Source: Limnohabitans sp. 2KL-27
Lineage (GTDB): Bacteria; Pseudomonadota; Gammaproteobacteria; Burkholderiales; Burkholderiaceae_C
DNA length: 64,000 nt
Direction: 5' to 3'
Assembly: GCF_001269345.1 (NCBI RefSeq)
Contig: NZ_CXOP01000001.1
Span: 62,001 to 126,000 of the forward strand
The stretch's first letter is position 1; each line of letters starts with the position of its first letter. The notes under the pieces are model-generated. The model did no database searches, was not told the DNA's origin, and saw only the letters and a program-made list of their open reading frames with translations. The translations under genes were made by a program, and so were the position numbers. This document shows, in pieces, positions 18,534 to 29,172 of the stretch.

Positions 18534-18579
18534 AATGGGGATCTGACCCCGATTAATTAATTGGGGTCAGATCCCCATT
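18534..18579. repeat. 46-base near-perfect palindrome (REP-like)
   Basis: The arms AATGGGGATCTGACCCC (18534-18550) and GGGGTCAGATCCCCATT (18563-18579) are exact complements. The centre, ATTAATTAAT, is itself palindromic, and only one base pair (18551/18562) is mismatched. It starts directly after the hiuH stop codon region. It could act as a terminator or RNA stabiliser for hiuH. The GGGGTCAGA core resembles palindromes associated with REP-type tyrosine transposases. Confidence 0.7.
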
Positions 18580-18582
18580 GTT

Positions 18583-18936
18583 TTATGAGCCACGGTAAGT
18601 GGAGTAGCTCCAGGGGCTGGCCAGCAGGGGCACGTGGTAGTGCTGCTCTTCGTGGGCCACGCCAAAGTCCAGCGACACACGGTTCAGGAAATTGGGCTCG
18701 GGCAGTTCGACGCCTTTGGCTTTGAAGTAGTCGCTCACATTGAAGACCAAGCGGTAAGTGCCTTTGCGCAGGCTGGCGTGGTCGTAAAGCAGGCCGTCGG
18801 GGTTGCGGCCATCGTGGTTGAGGGTGAAGCTTTTGACCAAGGTGGCCTGGTCGCCTTGTGTGGTGTACAGGGACACCTGCATGCCCGCGGCGGGGCAGCC
18901 GTGCATGGTGTCCAAAACATGTGTGCTCAATCCCAT
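18583..18936 (-). CDS. hiuH: 5-hydroxyisourate hydrolase (transthyretin-like)
   Basis: A 117-residue transthyretin-related protein, full length for the family. It begins LSTHVLDTMHGCPAAGM, contains the conserved GRNPDGLL block and the HYHVPLLASPWSYSTYRGS end, including the C-terminal YRGS tetrapeptide that closes the active site. It hydrolyses 5-hydroxyisourate, the PuuD product, to OHCU. No signal peptide is present, so it acts in the cytoplasm. It is divergent from the GntR gene, with a TGTATACA site between them. Confidence 0.96.
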   Translation of the reverse strand: MGLSTHVLDTMHGCPAAGMQVSLYTTQGDQATLVKSFTLNHDGRNPDGLLYDHASLRKGTYRLVFNVSDYFKAKGVELPEPNFLNRVSLDFGVAHEEQHYHVPLLASPWSYSTYRGS

Positions 18937-19019
18937 GGTGTGCTCGCTTGTCTTGAATGGGGGTCAAAAGGGTGGTTGAGGTCAGGCTTTGAAAAGCCCT
19001 TTAAGCCGGTCGACTGAAG

Positions 19020-19027
19020 TGTATACA
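19020..19027. promoter_or_regulatory. TGTATACA operator candidate between hiuH and gntR
   Basis: This palindrome lies in the 167-base divergent region. Its TATACA part could be the -10 element of the gntR promoter, with TTTAAG at 19000-19005 as a -35 at 16-base spacing, so binding would block transcription. It would control both hiuH and the gntR-puuE operon, giving autoregulation. Confidence 0.6.
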
Positions 19028-19103
19028 ATTTTGCTTTTGGTGGCTATGATTTGCGCCACCGACACCCAAAACCCGGAGCAAGTGCCCCAAGGGACCGCGA
19101 GAC

Positions 19104-19769
19104 ATGGAAACCTCCACCACGCACCACATCGTCGAATCGCTGACCCGCGCCATCGTGGAGCACCGACTTTTGCCGGGCTCCAAGTTGGCCGAGCAAAAGC
19201 TGGCCGACCACTTTGGCGTTTCACGCACGCTGGTGCGCCAAGCGCTGTTTCAGCTCTCGCAAAACCGGTTGATCCGTTTGGAGCCAGCGCGCGGCGCGTT
19301 TGTGGCCGCACCCTCGGTCGAAGAGGCGCAGCAGGTCTTTGCCGTGCGCCGCATGCTCGAAGCCGAGATGACGCGCGCCTTTGCGCAACAGGTCACGCCC
19401 GCTCAAATCGTGGCCCTCAAAGAGCACATCCAACAAGAGCGCGAAGCCGTGACGCAAGGCGACATCACGGGGCGCACAGAATTGCTGGGCGATTTTCATG
19501 TCCGCATGGCCGAACTCATGAACAACGATGTGCTGGCCCAGGTGTTGGGCGAGCTGATTTCGCGCTGTGCCCTGATCACGCTGATGTACCAGTCCCGCAA
19601 CGAGGCCGAGCACTCCACCGACGAGCATGTGACCATCGTGGCCGCCCTCGAGGCGCAGGACGCTGACCTGGCCGTGCGCCTGATGCACGAGCACCTGCTG
19701 CACGTCGAAGCCAGCCTGACCTTCGACCGCAAAGTGCCCACCCACGACATTTCTCTGGCCTTGGCCTGA
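19104..19769 (+). CDS. GntR-family (FCD domain) regulator, probable purine-catabolism repressor
   Basis: A 221-residue FadR-type regulator. The N-terminal winged helix (about 10-75) contains LPGSKLAEQKLADHFGVSRT, and the C-terminal FCD domain (about 85-215) carries metal/ligand-binding histidines, including FHVRMAELM and the C-terminal MHEHLLHVE. It is the first gene of an operon with puuE, uraD-allC and an M20 hydrolase. The recurring TGTATACA palindrome, one copy of which lies in its own promoter, is the likely operator. Its inducer is probably a pathway intermediate such as urate or allantoin (inference). Confidence 0.88.
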   Translation: METSTTHHIVESLTRAIVEHRLLPGSKLAEQKLADHFGVSRTLVRQALFQLSQNRLIRLEPARGAFVAAPSVEEAQQVFAVRRMLEAEMTRAFAQQVTPAQIVALKEHIQQEREAVTQGDITGRTELLGDFHVRMAELMNNDVLAQVLGELISRCALITLMYQSRNEAEHSTDEHVTIVAALEAQDADLAVRLMHEHLLHVEASLTFDRKVPTHDISLALA

Positions 19770-19786
19770 ACCATCGAGCGATATCC

Positions 19787-20737
19787 ATGAGCGTTTACGA
19801 CAGCACCCTCCCCTATCCCCGCGATCTCAAAGGCTACGGCCGCCACGTCCCGCATGCCCAGTGGCCGGGCGGCGCACGCGTGGCCGTGCAGTTTGTCTTG
19901 AATTACGAAGAGGGTGGCGAGAACTCGGTGCTGCACGGCGATACGGGTTCTGAGCAGTTTTTGTCTGAAATGTTCAACCCTGCCTCCTTCCCCGAGCGGC
20001 ACATCAGCATGGAAGGCATTTATGAATACGGCTCGCGTGCAGGCGTTTGGCGCTTGTTGCGCGAGTTTGAAAAGCGCGGCCTGCCGCTCACCGTCTTTGG
20101 CGTGGCCACCGCCTTGCAAAAGCACGACGACGTGACAGCCGCCTTCCGAGAACTGGGTTATGACATCGCCTGCCATGGCCTCAAGTGGATCCATTACCAA
20201 AACATCGACGAAGCCACCGAGCGTGCCCACATGGCCGAGGCCATGGCCATTTTGCAAAAGCTCACAGGCGAGCGCCCCTTGGGCTGGTACACCGGACGTG
20301 ACAGCCCCAACACGCGACGCTTGGTGGCCGACTTTGGTGGCTTTGAATACGACAGTGACTATTACGGCGACGACCTGCCCTTCTGGATGAAAGTGCGCAA
20401 GAGCGACGGTAGCGATGCACCGCAACTGATCGTGCCCTACACCCTGGACTGCAACGACATGCGCTTTGCACTGCCCCAGGGCTACTCGCACGCTGACCCC
20501 TTTTTCCAGTACATGAAGGACACCTTTGATGCGCTGTACGCCGAGGGTGACCCGAATGGCGACAACGCCCCCAAGATGATGAGCATCGGCATGCACTGCC
20601 GCCTGCTGGGCCGCCCGGGTCGCATCACCGCGCTGCAACGCTTTTTGGACCACATCCAGTCGCACGACAAGGTCTGGGTGGCACGGCGCATCGACATTGC
20701 GCGGCACTGGAAAGCCCACCACCCCTACCAGGATTGA
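19787..20737 (+). CDS. puuE: Allantoinase PuuE (polysaccharide deacetylase family)
   Basis: A 316-residue PuuE-type allantoinase, unrelated to the amidohydrolase-type AllB. It starts DLKGYGRHVPHAQWPGGARV and contains FVLNYEEGGENSVLHGD, EYGSRAGVWRLLREFEKRG, GLKWIHYQNID and the C-terminal SIGMHCRLLGRPGR, all family landmarks. It hydrolyses the hydantoin ring of allantoin to give allantoate without the usual zinc site. It follows gntR by 17 bases and its stop abuts the start of the fused uraD-allC gene. Confidence 0.95.
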   Translation: MSVYDSTLPYPRDLKGYGRHVPHAQWPGGARVAVQFVLNYEEGGENSVLHGDTGSEQFLSEMFNPASFPERHISMEGIYEYGSRAGVWRLLREFEKRGLPLTVFGVATALQKHDDVTAAFRELGYDIACHGLKWIHYQNIDEATERAHMAEAMAILQKLTGERPLGWYTGRDSPNTRRLVADFGGFEYDSDYYGDDLPFWMKVRKSDGSDAPQLIVPYTLDCNDMRFALPQGYSHADPFFQYMKDTFDALYAEGDPNGDNAPKMMSIGMHCRLLGRPGRITALQRFLDHIQSHDKVWVARRIDIARHWKAHHPYQD

Positions 20738-20739
20738 AC

Positions 20740-22515
20740 ATGTCCCTGACCCTTGAAAAACTCAACAGCGCATCCCACGCCAATGCCGCGCACATGCTCG
20801 ACGGCTTGTACGAGCACTCGCCCTGGATCGCCGAGCAGGCGCTGGCCCAACGCCCCTTCGCCTCGCTGGCGCAACTCAAGCACGCCATGTGCGAAGTGCT
20901 GGCGCACGCCGGGCGCGACGCGCAGCTGGGCCTGATCCGCGCCCACCCCGAGCTGGCGGGCAAGGCCATGGTCAGCCAAACGCTCACCGCCGAATCGACG
21001 AACGAACAAACCAAGGCAGGCCTGACCGACTGCACGCCCGAGGAGTTCGCCAAGATCCAAAAGCTCAACGCAGACTACAACGCCAAGTTCGGCTGGCCCT
21101 TCATCCTGGCAGTGCGCGGCCCGCGTGGCTTGGGATTGAGCAAAAAACAGATCATCGACGCCTTTGAGCGCCGCCTGTTCGGTCACCCCGATATTGAGTT
21201 GCAAGAGTGCCTGCGCAACATCCACCGCATCGTCGAGATCCGCCTGAACGACAAGTTCGGCGTGGAACCCACGCTCGGCCACCAGGTCTGGGACTGGCAA
21301 GAACAACTGGCCCAACACAGTGACCCCGGCTTTGCCGAACTGGGCCAACTCACCGTCACTTATTTGACCGACGCGCACCGCGCCTGCGCCCAGCGCATCA
21401 CGCAAAACATGCGCGACTGTGGTTTTGACGAGGTCTATACCGATGCGGTAGGCAATGTGGTGGGGCGCTATCACGCGGCGTCGACCAGCGGCAAATATTT
21501 GATGACGGGCAGCCACTACGACACCGTGCGCAATGGCGGCAAATACGACGGTCGCCTGGGCATCTTTGTGCCCATGGCCTGCGTGCAGCAGCTGCACCAG
21601 CAGGCCAAGCGTTTGCCCTTTGGCATCGAGGTCGTGGCCTTTGCCGAAGAAGAAGGCCAGCGCTACAAAGCCACCTTCCTCGGTTCGGGCGCGCTGATTG
21701 GCCAGTTCAACCCCGCTTGGCTGGACCAGCAAGACGCCGACGGCATCACCATGCGCGCGGCCATGCAACACGCGGGCCTGTGCATCGACGACATTCCCAA
21801 AATCCAGCGCGACCCGGCGCAATACCTGGGTTTTGTCGAGGTGCACATCGAACAAGGTCCGGTGCTCAACGAAGTGAACATCCCGCTGGGTGTGGTGACC
21901 TCGATCAACGGCAGCGTGCGCTACCTGTGCGAAATCATCGGCACCACCAGCCACGCGGGCACCACGCCGATGGACCGCCGCCGCGACGCCGCTTGCGCCG
22001 TGGCAGAACTGGCGCTTTACATGGAGCAACGCGCCGCCCAAGACGGCGACAGCGTGGCGACGATGGGCCAGCTGCAAGTGCCCAACGGCTCGATCAACGT
22101 GGTGCCCGGCCGCTGCACCTTCAGCCTGGACATGCGGGCACCGACCGACGCGCAACGCGACGCGCTGGTCAACGACATCCTGGCGCAGCTGCAGGCCATT
22201 GCCGAGCGCCGTGGCGTGCGCGTGAAAGCCGAGCTCACCATGAGCGCCGCCGCCGCGCCCAGCGCCCCCGAATGGCAAGCACGATGGGAACGCGCCGTGA
22301 GCGCACTGGGCGTGCCGCTGTTCAAACTGCCCAGCGGCGCAGGCCATGACGCCATGAAGCTGCACGAGGTCATGCCCCAAGCCATGCTGTTTGTGCGCGG
22401 CGAAAACGCGGGCATCAGCCACAACCCTCTCGAATCCACCACCAGCTGCGACATGCAACTGTGTGTTGACGCCTTCACCCATGTTTTGAACCAACTTGCA
22501 TCGGAATTGTCATGA
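20740..22515 (+). CDS. Fused OHCU decarboxylase / allantoate amidohydrolase (UraD-AllC)
   Basis: A 591-residue fusion. Residues about 1-172 are an OHCU decarboxylase with the HPEL catalytic motif (His69), the SQTLTAESTNEQ segment and FGWPFILAVRG. Residues about 180-591 are an M20 allantoate amidohydrolase with metal ligands in GSHYDTV (His259), YDGRLG (Asp270), AEEEGQRY, VHIEQGPVL and GISHNPLE. The domains act either side of PuuE: UraD makes S-allantoin from OHCU, and AllC hydrolyses allantoate to ureidoglycine, ammonia and CO2. The ATG at 20740 is used; the TTG two codons earlier overlaps the puuE stop. Confidence 0.93.
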   Translation: MSLTLEKLNSASHANAAHMLDGLYEHSPWIAEQALAQRPFASLAQLKHAMCEVLAHAGRDAQLGLIRAHPELAGKAMVSQTLTAESTNEQTKAGLTDCTPEEFAKIQKLNADYNAKFGWPFILAVRGPRGLGLSKKQIIDAFERRLFGHPDIELQECLRNIHRIVEIRLNDKFGVEPTLGHQVWDWQEQLAQHSDPGFAELGQLTVTYLTDAHRACAQRITQNMRDCGFDEVYTDAVGNVVGRYHAASTSGKYLMTGSHYDTVRNGGKYDGRLGIFVPMACVQQLHQQAKRLPFGIEVVAFAEEEGQRYKATFLGSGALIGQFNPAWLDQQDADGITMRAAMQHAGLCIDDIPKIQRDPAQYLGFVEVHIEQGPVLNEVNIPLGVVTSINGSVRYLCEIIGTTSHAGTTPMDRRRDAACAVAELALYMEQRAAQDGDSVATMGQLQVPNGSINVVPGRCTFSLDMRAPTDAQRDALVNDILAQLQAIAERRGVRVKAELTMSAAAAPSAPEWQARWERAVSALGVPLFKLPSGAGHDAMKLHEVMPQAMLFVRGENAGISHNPLESTTSCDMQLCVDAFTHVLNQLASELS

Positions 22516-23765
22516 GCGCTACCGAAACCCAATACCAACAACTCGACGCCTGGATCGACGCGCACTTTAACGAGCAGGTGAAGTTCCTGCAAGCGCTGGT
22601 GCAAGTGCCCACCGACACCCCGCCCGGCAACAACGCCCCGCATGCCGAGCGAACAGCCGAGCTGCTGGCGCCCATGGGCTTTGCCGCAGAAAAGCACGCC
22701 GTGCCCGCCTCCGAAGTCAAGGCCTACGGCCTGGAATCGATCACCAACCTGATCGTGCGCCGCAAATACGGCGAGGGCAAAACCATTGCCCTGAACGCCC
22801 ACGGCGACGTGGTGCCCCCTGGCGAAGGCTGGACGCACCCACCCTACGGCGGCGAGATCCACAACAGCGCGATGTACGGCCGCGCCACCGCTGTGAGCAA
22901 GTGCGACTTTTCCACTTTCACCTTCGCCACTCGGGCACTGGAATCACTCAACGCGCCCCTCAAAGGCGGCGTGGAACTGCACTTCACTTACGACGAAGAG
23001 TTTGGCGGCGAAATGGGCCCCGGCTGGCTGCTGGCCAAAGGCCTCACCAAGCCTGATTTGATGATCGCGGCAGGTTTTAGCTACCAGGTCGTCACCGCAC
23101 ACAACGGCTGCCTGCAAATGGAAGTGACGGTGCAAGGCGAGATGTCGCACGCCGCCATCCCCGACAGCGGCACCGACGCGCTGCAAGGCGCGGTGCACAT
23201 CCTGAGCGCCCTGCTCGCACTCAACACGCAATACCTGAAAGTCACGTCCAAGGTCGAGGGCATCACCCACCCCTATCTGAACGTGGGCCTGATCGAAGGC
23301 GGCACCAACACCAACGTGGTGCCCGGCAAAGTGAGCTTCAAGCTCGACCGCCGCATGATTCCCGAAGAGAACCCAGCCGAAGTCGAAGCCAGCATCCGCC
23401 AAACCATTGCCGACGCCGCAGCCAGCTTCATGCCCCCACGTGGTGGCCATGTGCTGAAAGTGGACGTGCGCCGCATGCTGCTGGCCAACGCCATGAAGCC
23501 GCTGCCGGGCAACCAACCGCTTGTGAGCGCCATCCAGAAACACGGCGAACAAGTCTTCGGAGAAGTCATCCCCGCCCTGGGCACGCCGCTCTACACAGAC
23601 GTGCGCTTGTATGTGGAGCGCGGCATCCCTGGCGTGATCTACGGCGCAGGGCCCCGCACTGTGCTCGAATCCAACGCCAAACGCGCCGATGAGCATGTGC
23701 AGCTCGAAGACCTGCGCCGCGCCACCAAGGTGGTGGCACGCACGTTGCTGGATTTGCTGGCCTGA
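22512..23765 (+). CDS. M20 family metallohydrolase, possibly acting on a ureide
   Basis: A 417-residue M20/ArgE-DapE-like hydrolase overlapping the previous stop by 4 bases. Metal-site motifs are present: NAHGDVV (His97), YDEEFGGE (Glu162/163) and ADEHV (His395). The segment that normally reads GRGxxDMK, giving the bridging aspartate, is GRATAVSK here, with Val128 in place of the Asp and an Asp at 132. The position at the end of the purine operon suggests a role after AllC, such as ureidoglycolate or ureidoglycine hydrolysis, but that is inference from context. Signal peptide absent. Confidence 0.8.
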   Translation: MSATETQYQQLDAWIDAHFNEQVKFLQALVQVPTDTPPGNNAPHAERTAELLAPMGFAAEKHAVPASEVKAYGLESITNLIVRRKYGEGKTIALNAHGDVVPPGEGWTHPPYGGEIHNSAMYGRATAVSKCDFSTFTFATRALESLNAPLKGGVELHFTYDEEFGGEMGPGWLLAKGLTKPDLMIAAGFSYQVVTAHNGCLQMEVTVQGEMSHAAIPDSGTDALQGAVHILSALLALNTQYLKVTSKVEGITHPYLNVGLIEGGTNTNVVPGKVSFKLDRRMIPEENPAEVEASIRQTIADAAASFMPPRGGHVLKVDVRRMLLANAMKPLPGNQPLVSAIQKHGEQVFGEVIPALGTPLYTDVRLYVERGIPGVIYGAGPRTVLESNAKRADEHVQLEDLRRATKVVARTLLDLLA

Positions 23766-23904
23766 ACATCACCGCGGCGCAGATTGGAACCCTGCGCCAG
23801 CCCGTGCAGGCCTGCACCACCGCAGGGTAAATCGAGTCCTGGACCAGGATCGGTCCAGCTGGGGTGCCGATGGACCGTGCGCTTTTTCCGCTGATGCCTG
23901 GGCT

Positions 23905-24794
23905 TTAACCCCGTTTCAGATACACCTTGACGAAACTGCTCTTGAGCTGATCTGCTTGCGCGCGCATGGCCCCCAGATTTCCGGCTTGCGCCAATGCCAG
24001 CAGCTCATCCAGGTTTTTGCGAATGGCCTGAATCTCGACGTCGTTGGCTTCCAGTTCCACAGGTTTGAACTTGTCGCTGAGCATGGGATGCAGTTGCTTG
24101 ACTTTTCCCGCATCCTTGGCGTTCGCAGCGTCCAAGATCAGCTCCATCGCGTCATGAAAATCCACCAGCGCGACGGCCAGCATGGAAAACCCGTTGCGCT
24201 TGAAGATGTCCTGAAACACGGGGCGGATCTTTTCCAGATCCAGGTGCGCCTGATGCAGATCGCCATCGCGCACCAGGGGTTCAACAGCAGCCATGATCAC
24301 AGCCACCTGCTGCAAATCGCTCACCAGTTGGCGGTCGCCCCTGAGGGCATAGGGCTGATAAGTGCTGTATTTGCGCTGAAAAACCGCATAGCCTGACACC
24401 ATTTTTTCCCAATTCGCTACAGCTGAGTCGCGCTCATTTTTGCCCGTCAGAAACATTGTTTGTAAAAGTGGTTCATCGCATTGAACTCTTCCAAAAAGAG
24501 TTTGCGACTGAAAAACTCGCTGCCATAACTGCCACCGACGAGCAAGGCCAGCAATGCCAGCCACCCCAACCCGCGCCAGACGGGGCTTACTTTGCCACCG
24601 GCAACTTGGGCCGTGCCCATGCCCATGAATCGGTACAGGGGGCAAAACTGTGCACCCGCCGTGACCACCAGCACCACCGCCCCAGCGAAGGCAGCCCATT
24701 GCCAAGCCCCTGTCAGCCAGAAATAGCCCCCTTGCGCCAGAACGATGGCCAAAGCCAGACGACACCAGCGGTCGATGGGATGGATGTTTTTCAT
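23905..24794 (-). pseudogene. Frameshifted gene: DUF2892-type membrane domain joined to a helical domain
   Basis: Two frames on the minus strand appear to be one broken gene. From the ATG at 24794, the first encodes about 115 residues opening MKNIHPIDRWCRLALAIVLA, with hydrophobic helices and GAQFCPLYRFMG, as in DUF2892 inner-membrane proteins. It stops at 24447 after NHFYKQCF. The reading continues one frame over as LTGKNERDSAVANWEKMV and a charged all-helical region of about 170 residues ending at 23905. Adding one base near 24447-24455 would restore a protein of about 295 residues. It may be a real mutation or a sequencing error. Confidence 0.65.
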
Positions 24795-24953
24795 TACAAA
24801 ACCTCATGTTGGATCACCAAAAGGTTTTCGGCGATGTCGGATTTCAGTATCCACACACCCGCCCCTGTTGGAATTGATCCTGATCACGGGGCCGGAATCT
24901 TTTTCCAAGACTTCATGTCCCGGGGTATTCCCTGAGGTCAAGTGGGCATATTT

Positions 24954-24961
24954 TGTATACA
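24954..24961. promoter_or_regulatory. TGTATACA operator candidate upstream of the NCS2 permease
   Basis: This palindrome is followed by GTTTCGAACAC, nearly identical to the sequence after the site at 30296 (CTTTCGAACAC). It lies 77 bases before the permease ATG and probably overlaps its promoter. Confidence 0.6.
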
Positions 24962-25037
24962 GTTTCGAACACAAAGAAGCACACATCTAGTTTCTTTGCA
25001 GTTTTCTCCCTCTGTTTACTTTTCAGGAGACCCCTCC

Positions 25038-26519
25038 ATGAGTTCAACCATCCACCCCGTGGACGAGCATTTACCCAATGGCAAGCTCGCCGCTTTGGGC
25101 CTGCAACATGTGCTGGTGATGTATGCCGGCGCGGTGGCCGTGCCCCTGATCGTGGGCCGCGCCCTCAAGCTCAGCCCTGAACAAGTGGCGATGCTGATCT
25201 CGGCCGACCTGTTTTGCTGCGGTTTGGTCACGCTGATCCAGTCGCTGGGCGCCACCCAGTGGTTTGGCATCAAGCTGCCCGTGATGATGGGCGTGACGTT
25301 TGCTTCTGTGGCCCCCATGGTGGCCATGGCCAACAACAACCCGGGCGTGCAAGGCGCGGGGCTGATCTTTGGCGCCATCATTGGCGCGGGGGTGATATCG
25401 ATCTTGATTGCGCCCATCGTGAGCCGCATGCTGCGGTTCTTCCCGCCTGTCGTCACCGGCACCATCATTGCCGTCATCGGCATCAGCTTGATGCGCGTGG
25501 GCATCAACTGGATTTTTGGCAACCCCTTCGGCCCCACAGCGCCCAGCATTCCCAACCCGGAACACCTGGCCTGGCTCGATGCCGCCAAACAAGCGGCCAG
25601 CACCGGCGCGGTGCCCCCGGTGCCTGCCGGCATGAACATCGTGGGCTCGGTGCCCAACCCCAAGTACGCGCAGCTGTCGCACATCGGGATCGCTGCCATT
25701 GTGTTGGTGTCCATCTTGTTGATTGCCAAGTACGCCCGTGGCTTTGTGGCCAACATTTCGGTGCTGCTGGGCATCGTGATCGGTGGCGTGGTGGCTACAG
25801 CTGCCGGCCTCATGAGCTTCGACAAAGTCGGCAAAGCCGGCTGGTTTGACCTGGTCTTGCCCTTCGAAATCGCCACGCCCGTCTTTGACCCGATCCTGAT
25901 CCTGACCATGACCTTGGTGATGATCGTGGTGATGATCGAGTCGACCGGCATGTTCCTCGCCTTGGGCGATCTGACGGGCAAAAAAGTCGACCAAAAAATG
26001 CTCACCGCAGGTCTGCGCACCGACGGTCTGGGCACCCTGATCGGCGGCATTTTCAACACCTTCCCCTACACCAGCTTCTCGCAAAACGTGGGCCTGGTGG
26101 GTGTGACGGGCGTGAAAAGCCGCTTCGTCTGTGTGGCCGGCGGCGTGATCCTGATCGTGCTGGGTCTGTTGCCCAAAATGGCCGCTCTGGTCGAGTCGCT
26201 GCCCACTTTTGTGTTGGGTGGGGCGGGCTTGGTGATGTTCGGCATGGTGGCCGCCACCGGCATCCGCATCTTGGCCAGCGTGGACTACAAGGGCAACCGC
26301 AACAACCTGTTCATCGTGGCGATTTCGATCGGCTTTGGCATGATCCCGCTGATCGCGCCGCGCTACCTGCAGTGGATGCCGCACAGCATCCACCCGCTGA
26401 TCGAATCGGGCATCTTGCTGGCCTCCATCAGCGCGGTGCTCTTGAACCTGTACTTCAACGGGTCCAAAGGCGACAGCAGCGAGGCCATCGAAGCGGCCAA
26501 ACACGCCGACTCGCACTGA
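25038..26519 (+). CDS. NCS2-family purine/xanthine (urate) permease
   Basis: A 493-residue NCS2 symporter with about fourteen membrane segments. Typical features are LGLQHVLVMYAGAVAVPLIV at the N-terminus, SLGATQWFGIKLPVMMGVTF, the ESTGMFLALGDLTG motif and GLGTLIGGIFNTFPYTSFSQNVGLVGVTGV. These match the proton-coupled xanthine/uric acid branch more than the uracil branch. The ATG at 25038 has AGGAG 9 bases upstream. Regulation by the TGTATACA site would tie import to catabolism in the neighbouring operons. Confidence 0.93.
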   Translation: MSSTIHPVDEHLPNGKLAALGLQHVLVMYAGAVAVPLIVGRALKLSPEQVAMLISADLFCCGLVTLIQSLGATQWFGIKLPVMMGVTFASVAPMVAMANNNPGVQGAGLIFGAIIGAGVISILIAPIVSRMLRFFPPVVTGTIIAVIGISLMRVGINWIFGNPFGPTAPSIPNPEHLAWLDAAKQAASTGAVPPVPAGMNIVGSVPNPKYAQLSHIGIAAIVLVSILLIAKYARGFVANISVLLGIVIGGVVATAAGLMSFDKVGKAGWFDLVLPFEIATPVFDPILILTMTLVMIVVMIESTGMFLALGDLTGKKVDQKMLTAGLRTDGLGTLIGGIFNTFPYTSFSQNVGLVGVTGVKSRFVCVAGGVILIVLGLLPKMAALVESLPTFVLGGAGLVMFGMVAATGIRILASVDYKGNRNNLFIVAISIGFGMIPLIAPRYLQWMPHSIHPLIESGILLASISAVLLNLYFNGSKGDSSEAIEAAKHADSH

Positions 26520-26527
26520 TGACATGG

Positions 26528-26548
26528 ATACCCGGTCAAGCCGGGTAT
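26528..26548. repeat. Short palindromic dispersed repeat
   Basis: ATACCCGG-5-CCGGGTAT, flanked by GACATGG and GACA. The form resembles widely dispersed small palindromes known from many proteobacteria. It lies just downstream of the permease stop and ahead of a separate terminator. Confidence 0.5.
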
Positions 26549-26568
26549 GACAGACATTTGTCACACAA

Positions 26569-26591
26569 AAGCCAAGCCCAGCGCTTGGCTT
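26569..26591 (+). terminator. Rho-independent terminator of the NCS2 permease gene
   Basis: The arms AAGCCAAGC and GCTTGGCTT have a 5-base loop and are followed by a T run. Confidence 0.88.
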
Positions 26592-26689
26592 TTTTGCTTT
26601 TTATGCAGGTAATCCGCAGGGTATTGGGCGCACCAAATGGGTTACGCTTTCCCATTGATTTCCTTTCCTGAGCCAAAGAGACAATTTCC

Positions 26690-28990
<2,301 letters not shown>

Positions 28991-29017
28991 GCCGCAAAAA
29001 ACGGGCTCAGCACTGCA

Positions 29018-29073
29018 AAAAACCCCAATTTGGTGCTCACTTCAGCCGAAATGGGCACCAAAACAGGGGTTTT
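29018..29073 (+). terminator. Long-stem terminator of maeB
   Basis: The outer arms AAAACCCC and GGGGTTTT and inner arms TTTGGTGC and GCACCAAA pair around a 17-20 base loop, ending in a short T run. It lies 28 bases after the maeB stop. Confidence 0.7.
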
Positions 29074-29084
29074 ATAGGGGATGA

Positions 29085-29105
29085 ACCTGACATACACCGT
29101 CAGGT
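29085..29105. promoter_or_regulatory. Inverted repeat upstream of the sigma-54 type promoter
   Basis: ACCTGAC-7-GTCAGGT. It lies just upstream of the -24/-12 element at 29119-29134, so it would not be transcribed from that promoter and is more likely a protein-binding site than a leader hairpin. The cognate protein is unknown. Confidence 0.45.
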
Positions 29106-29118
29106 ACTTGTTTGATAA

Positions 29119-29134
29119 TGGCATCGATTTTGCT
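29119..29134 (+). promoter_or_regulatory. Sigma-54 (-24/-12) type promoter
   Basis: TGGCATCGATTTTGCT matches the TGGCAY-N5-TTGCW pattern with exact GG-N10-GC spacing. The predicted start lies about 28 bases before the ATG of the binding-protein gene at 29173, leaving room for the GGAG ribosome site. Confidence 0.6.
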
Positions 29135-29172
29135 AGACAAGATTCACCGTTTATCAGACCCTGGAGCCCCTC

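Noticed and set aside
20725..22494. 589-codon open frame on the minus strand
   Set aside because: It is exactly antisense to the uraD-allC fusion and its sequence is His/Ala/Val-rich with no domain, as expected for a high-GC shadow.
29085..29113. Possible NMT1-type xanthine riboswitch ahead of the NMT1-like receptor gene
   Set aside because: The hairpin lies upstream of a convincing -24/-12 promoter, so it would not be in the mRNA. The conserved loop bases of that RNA class could not be verified by eye; a covariance-model search would decide.
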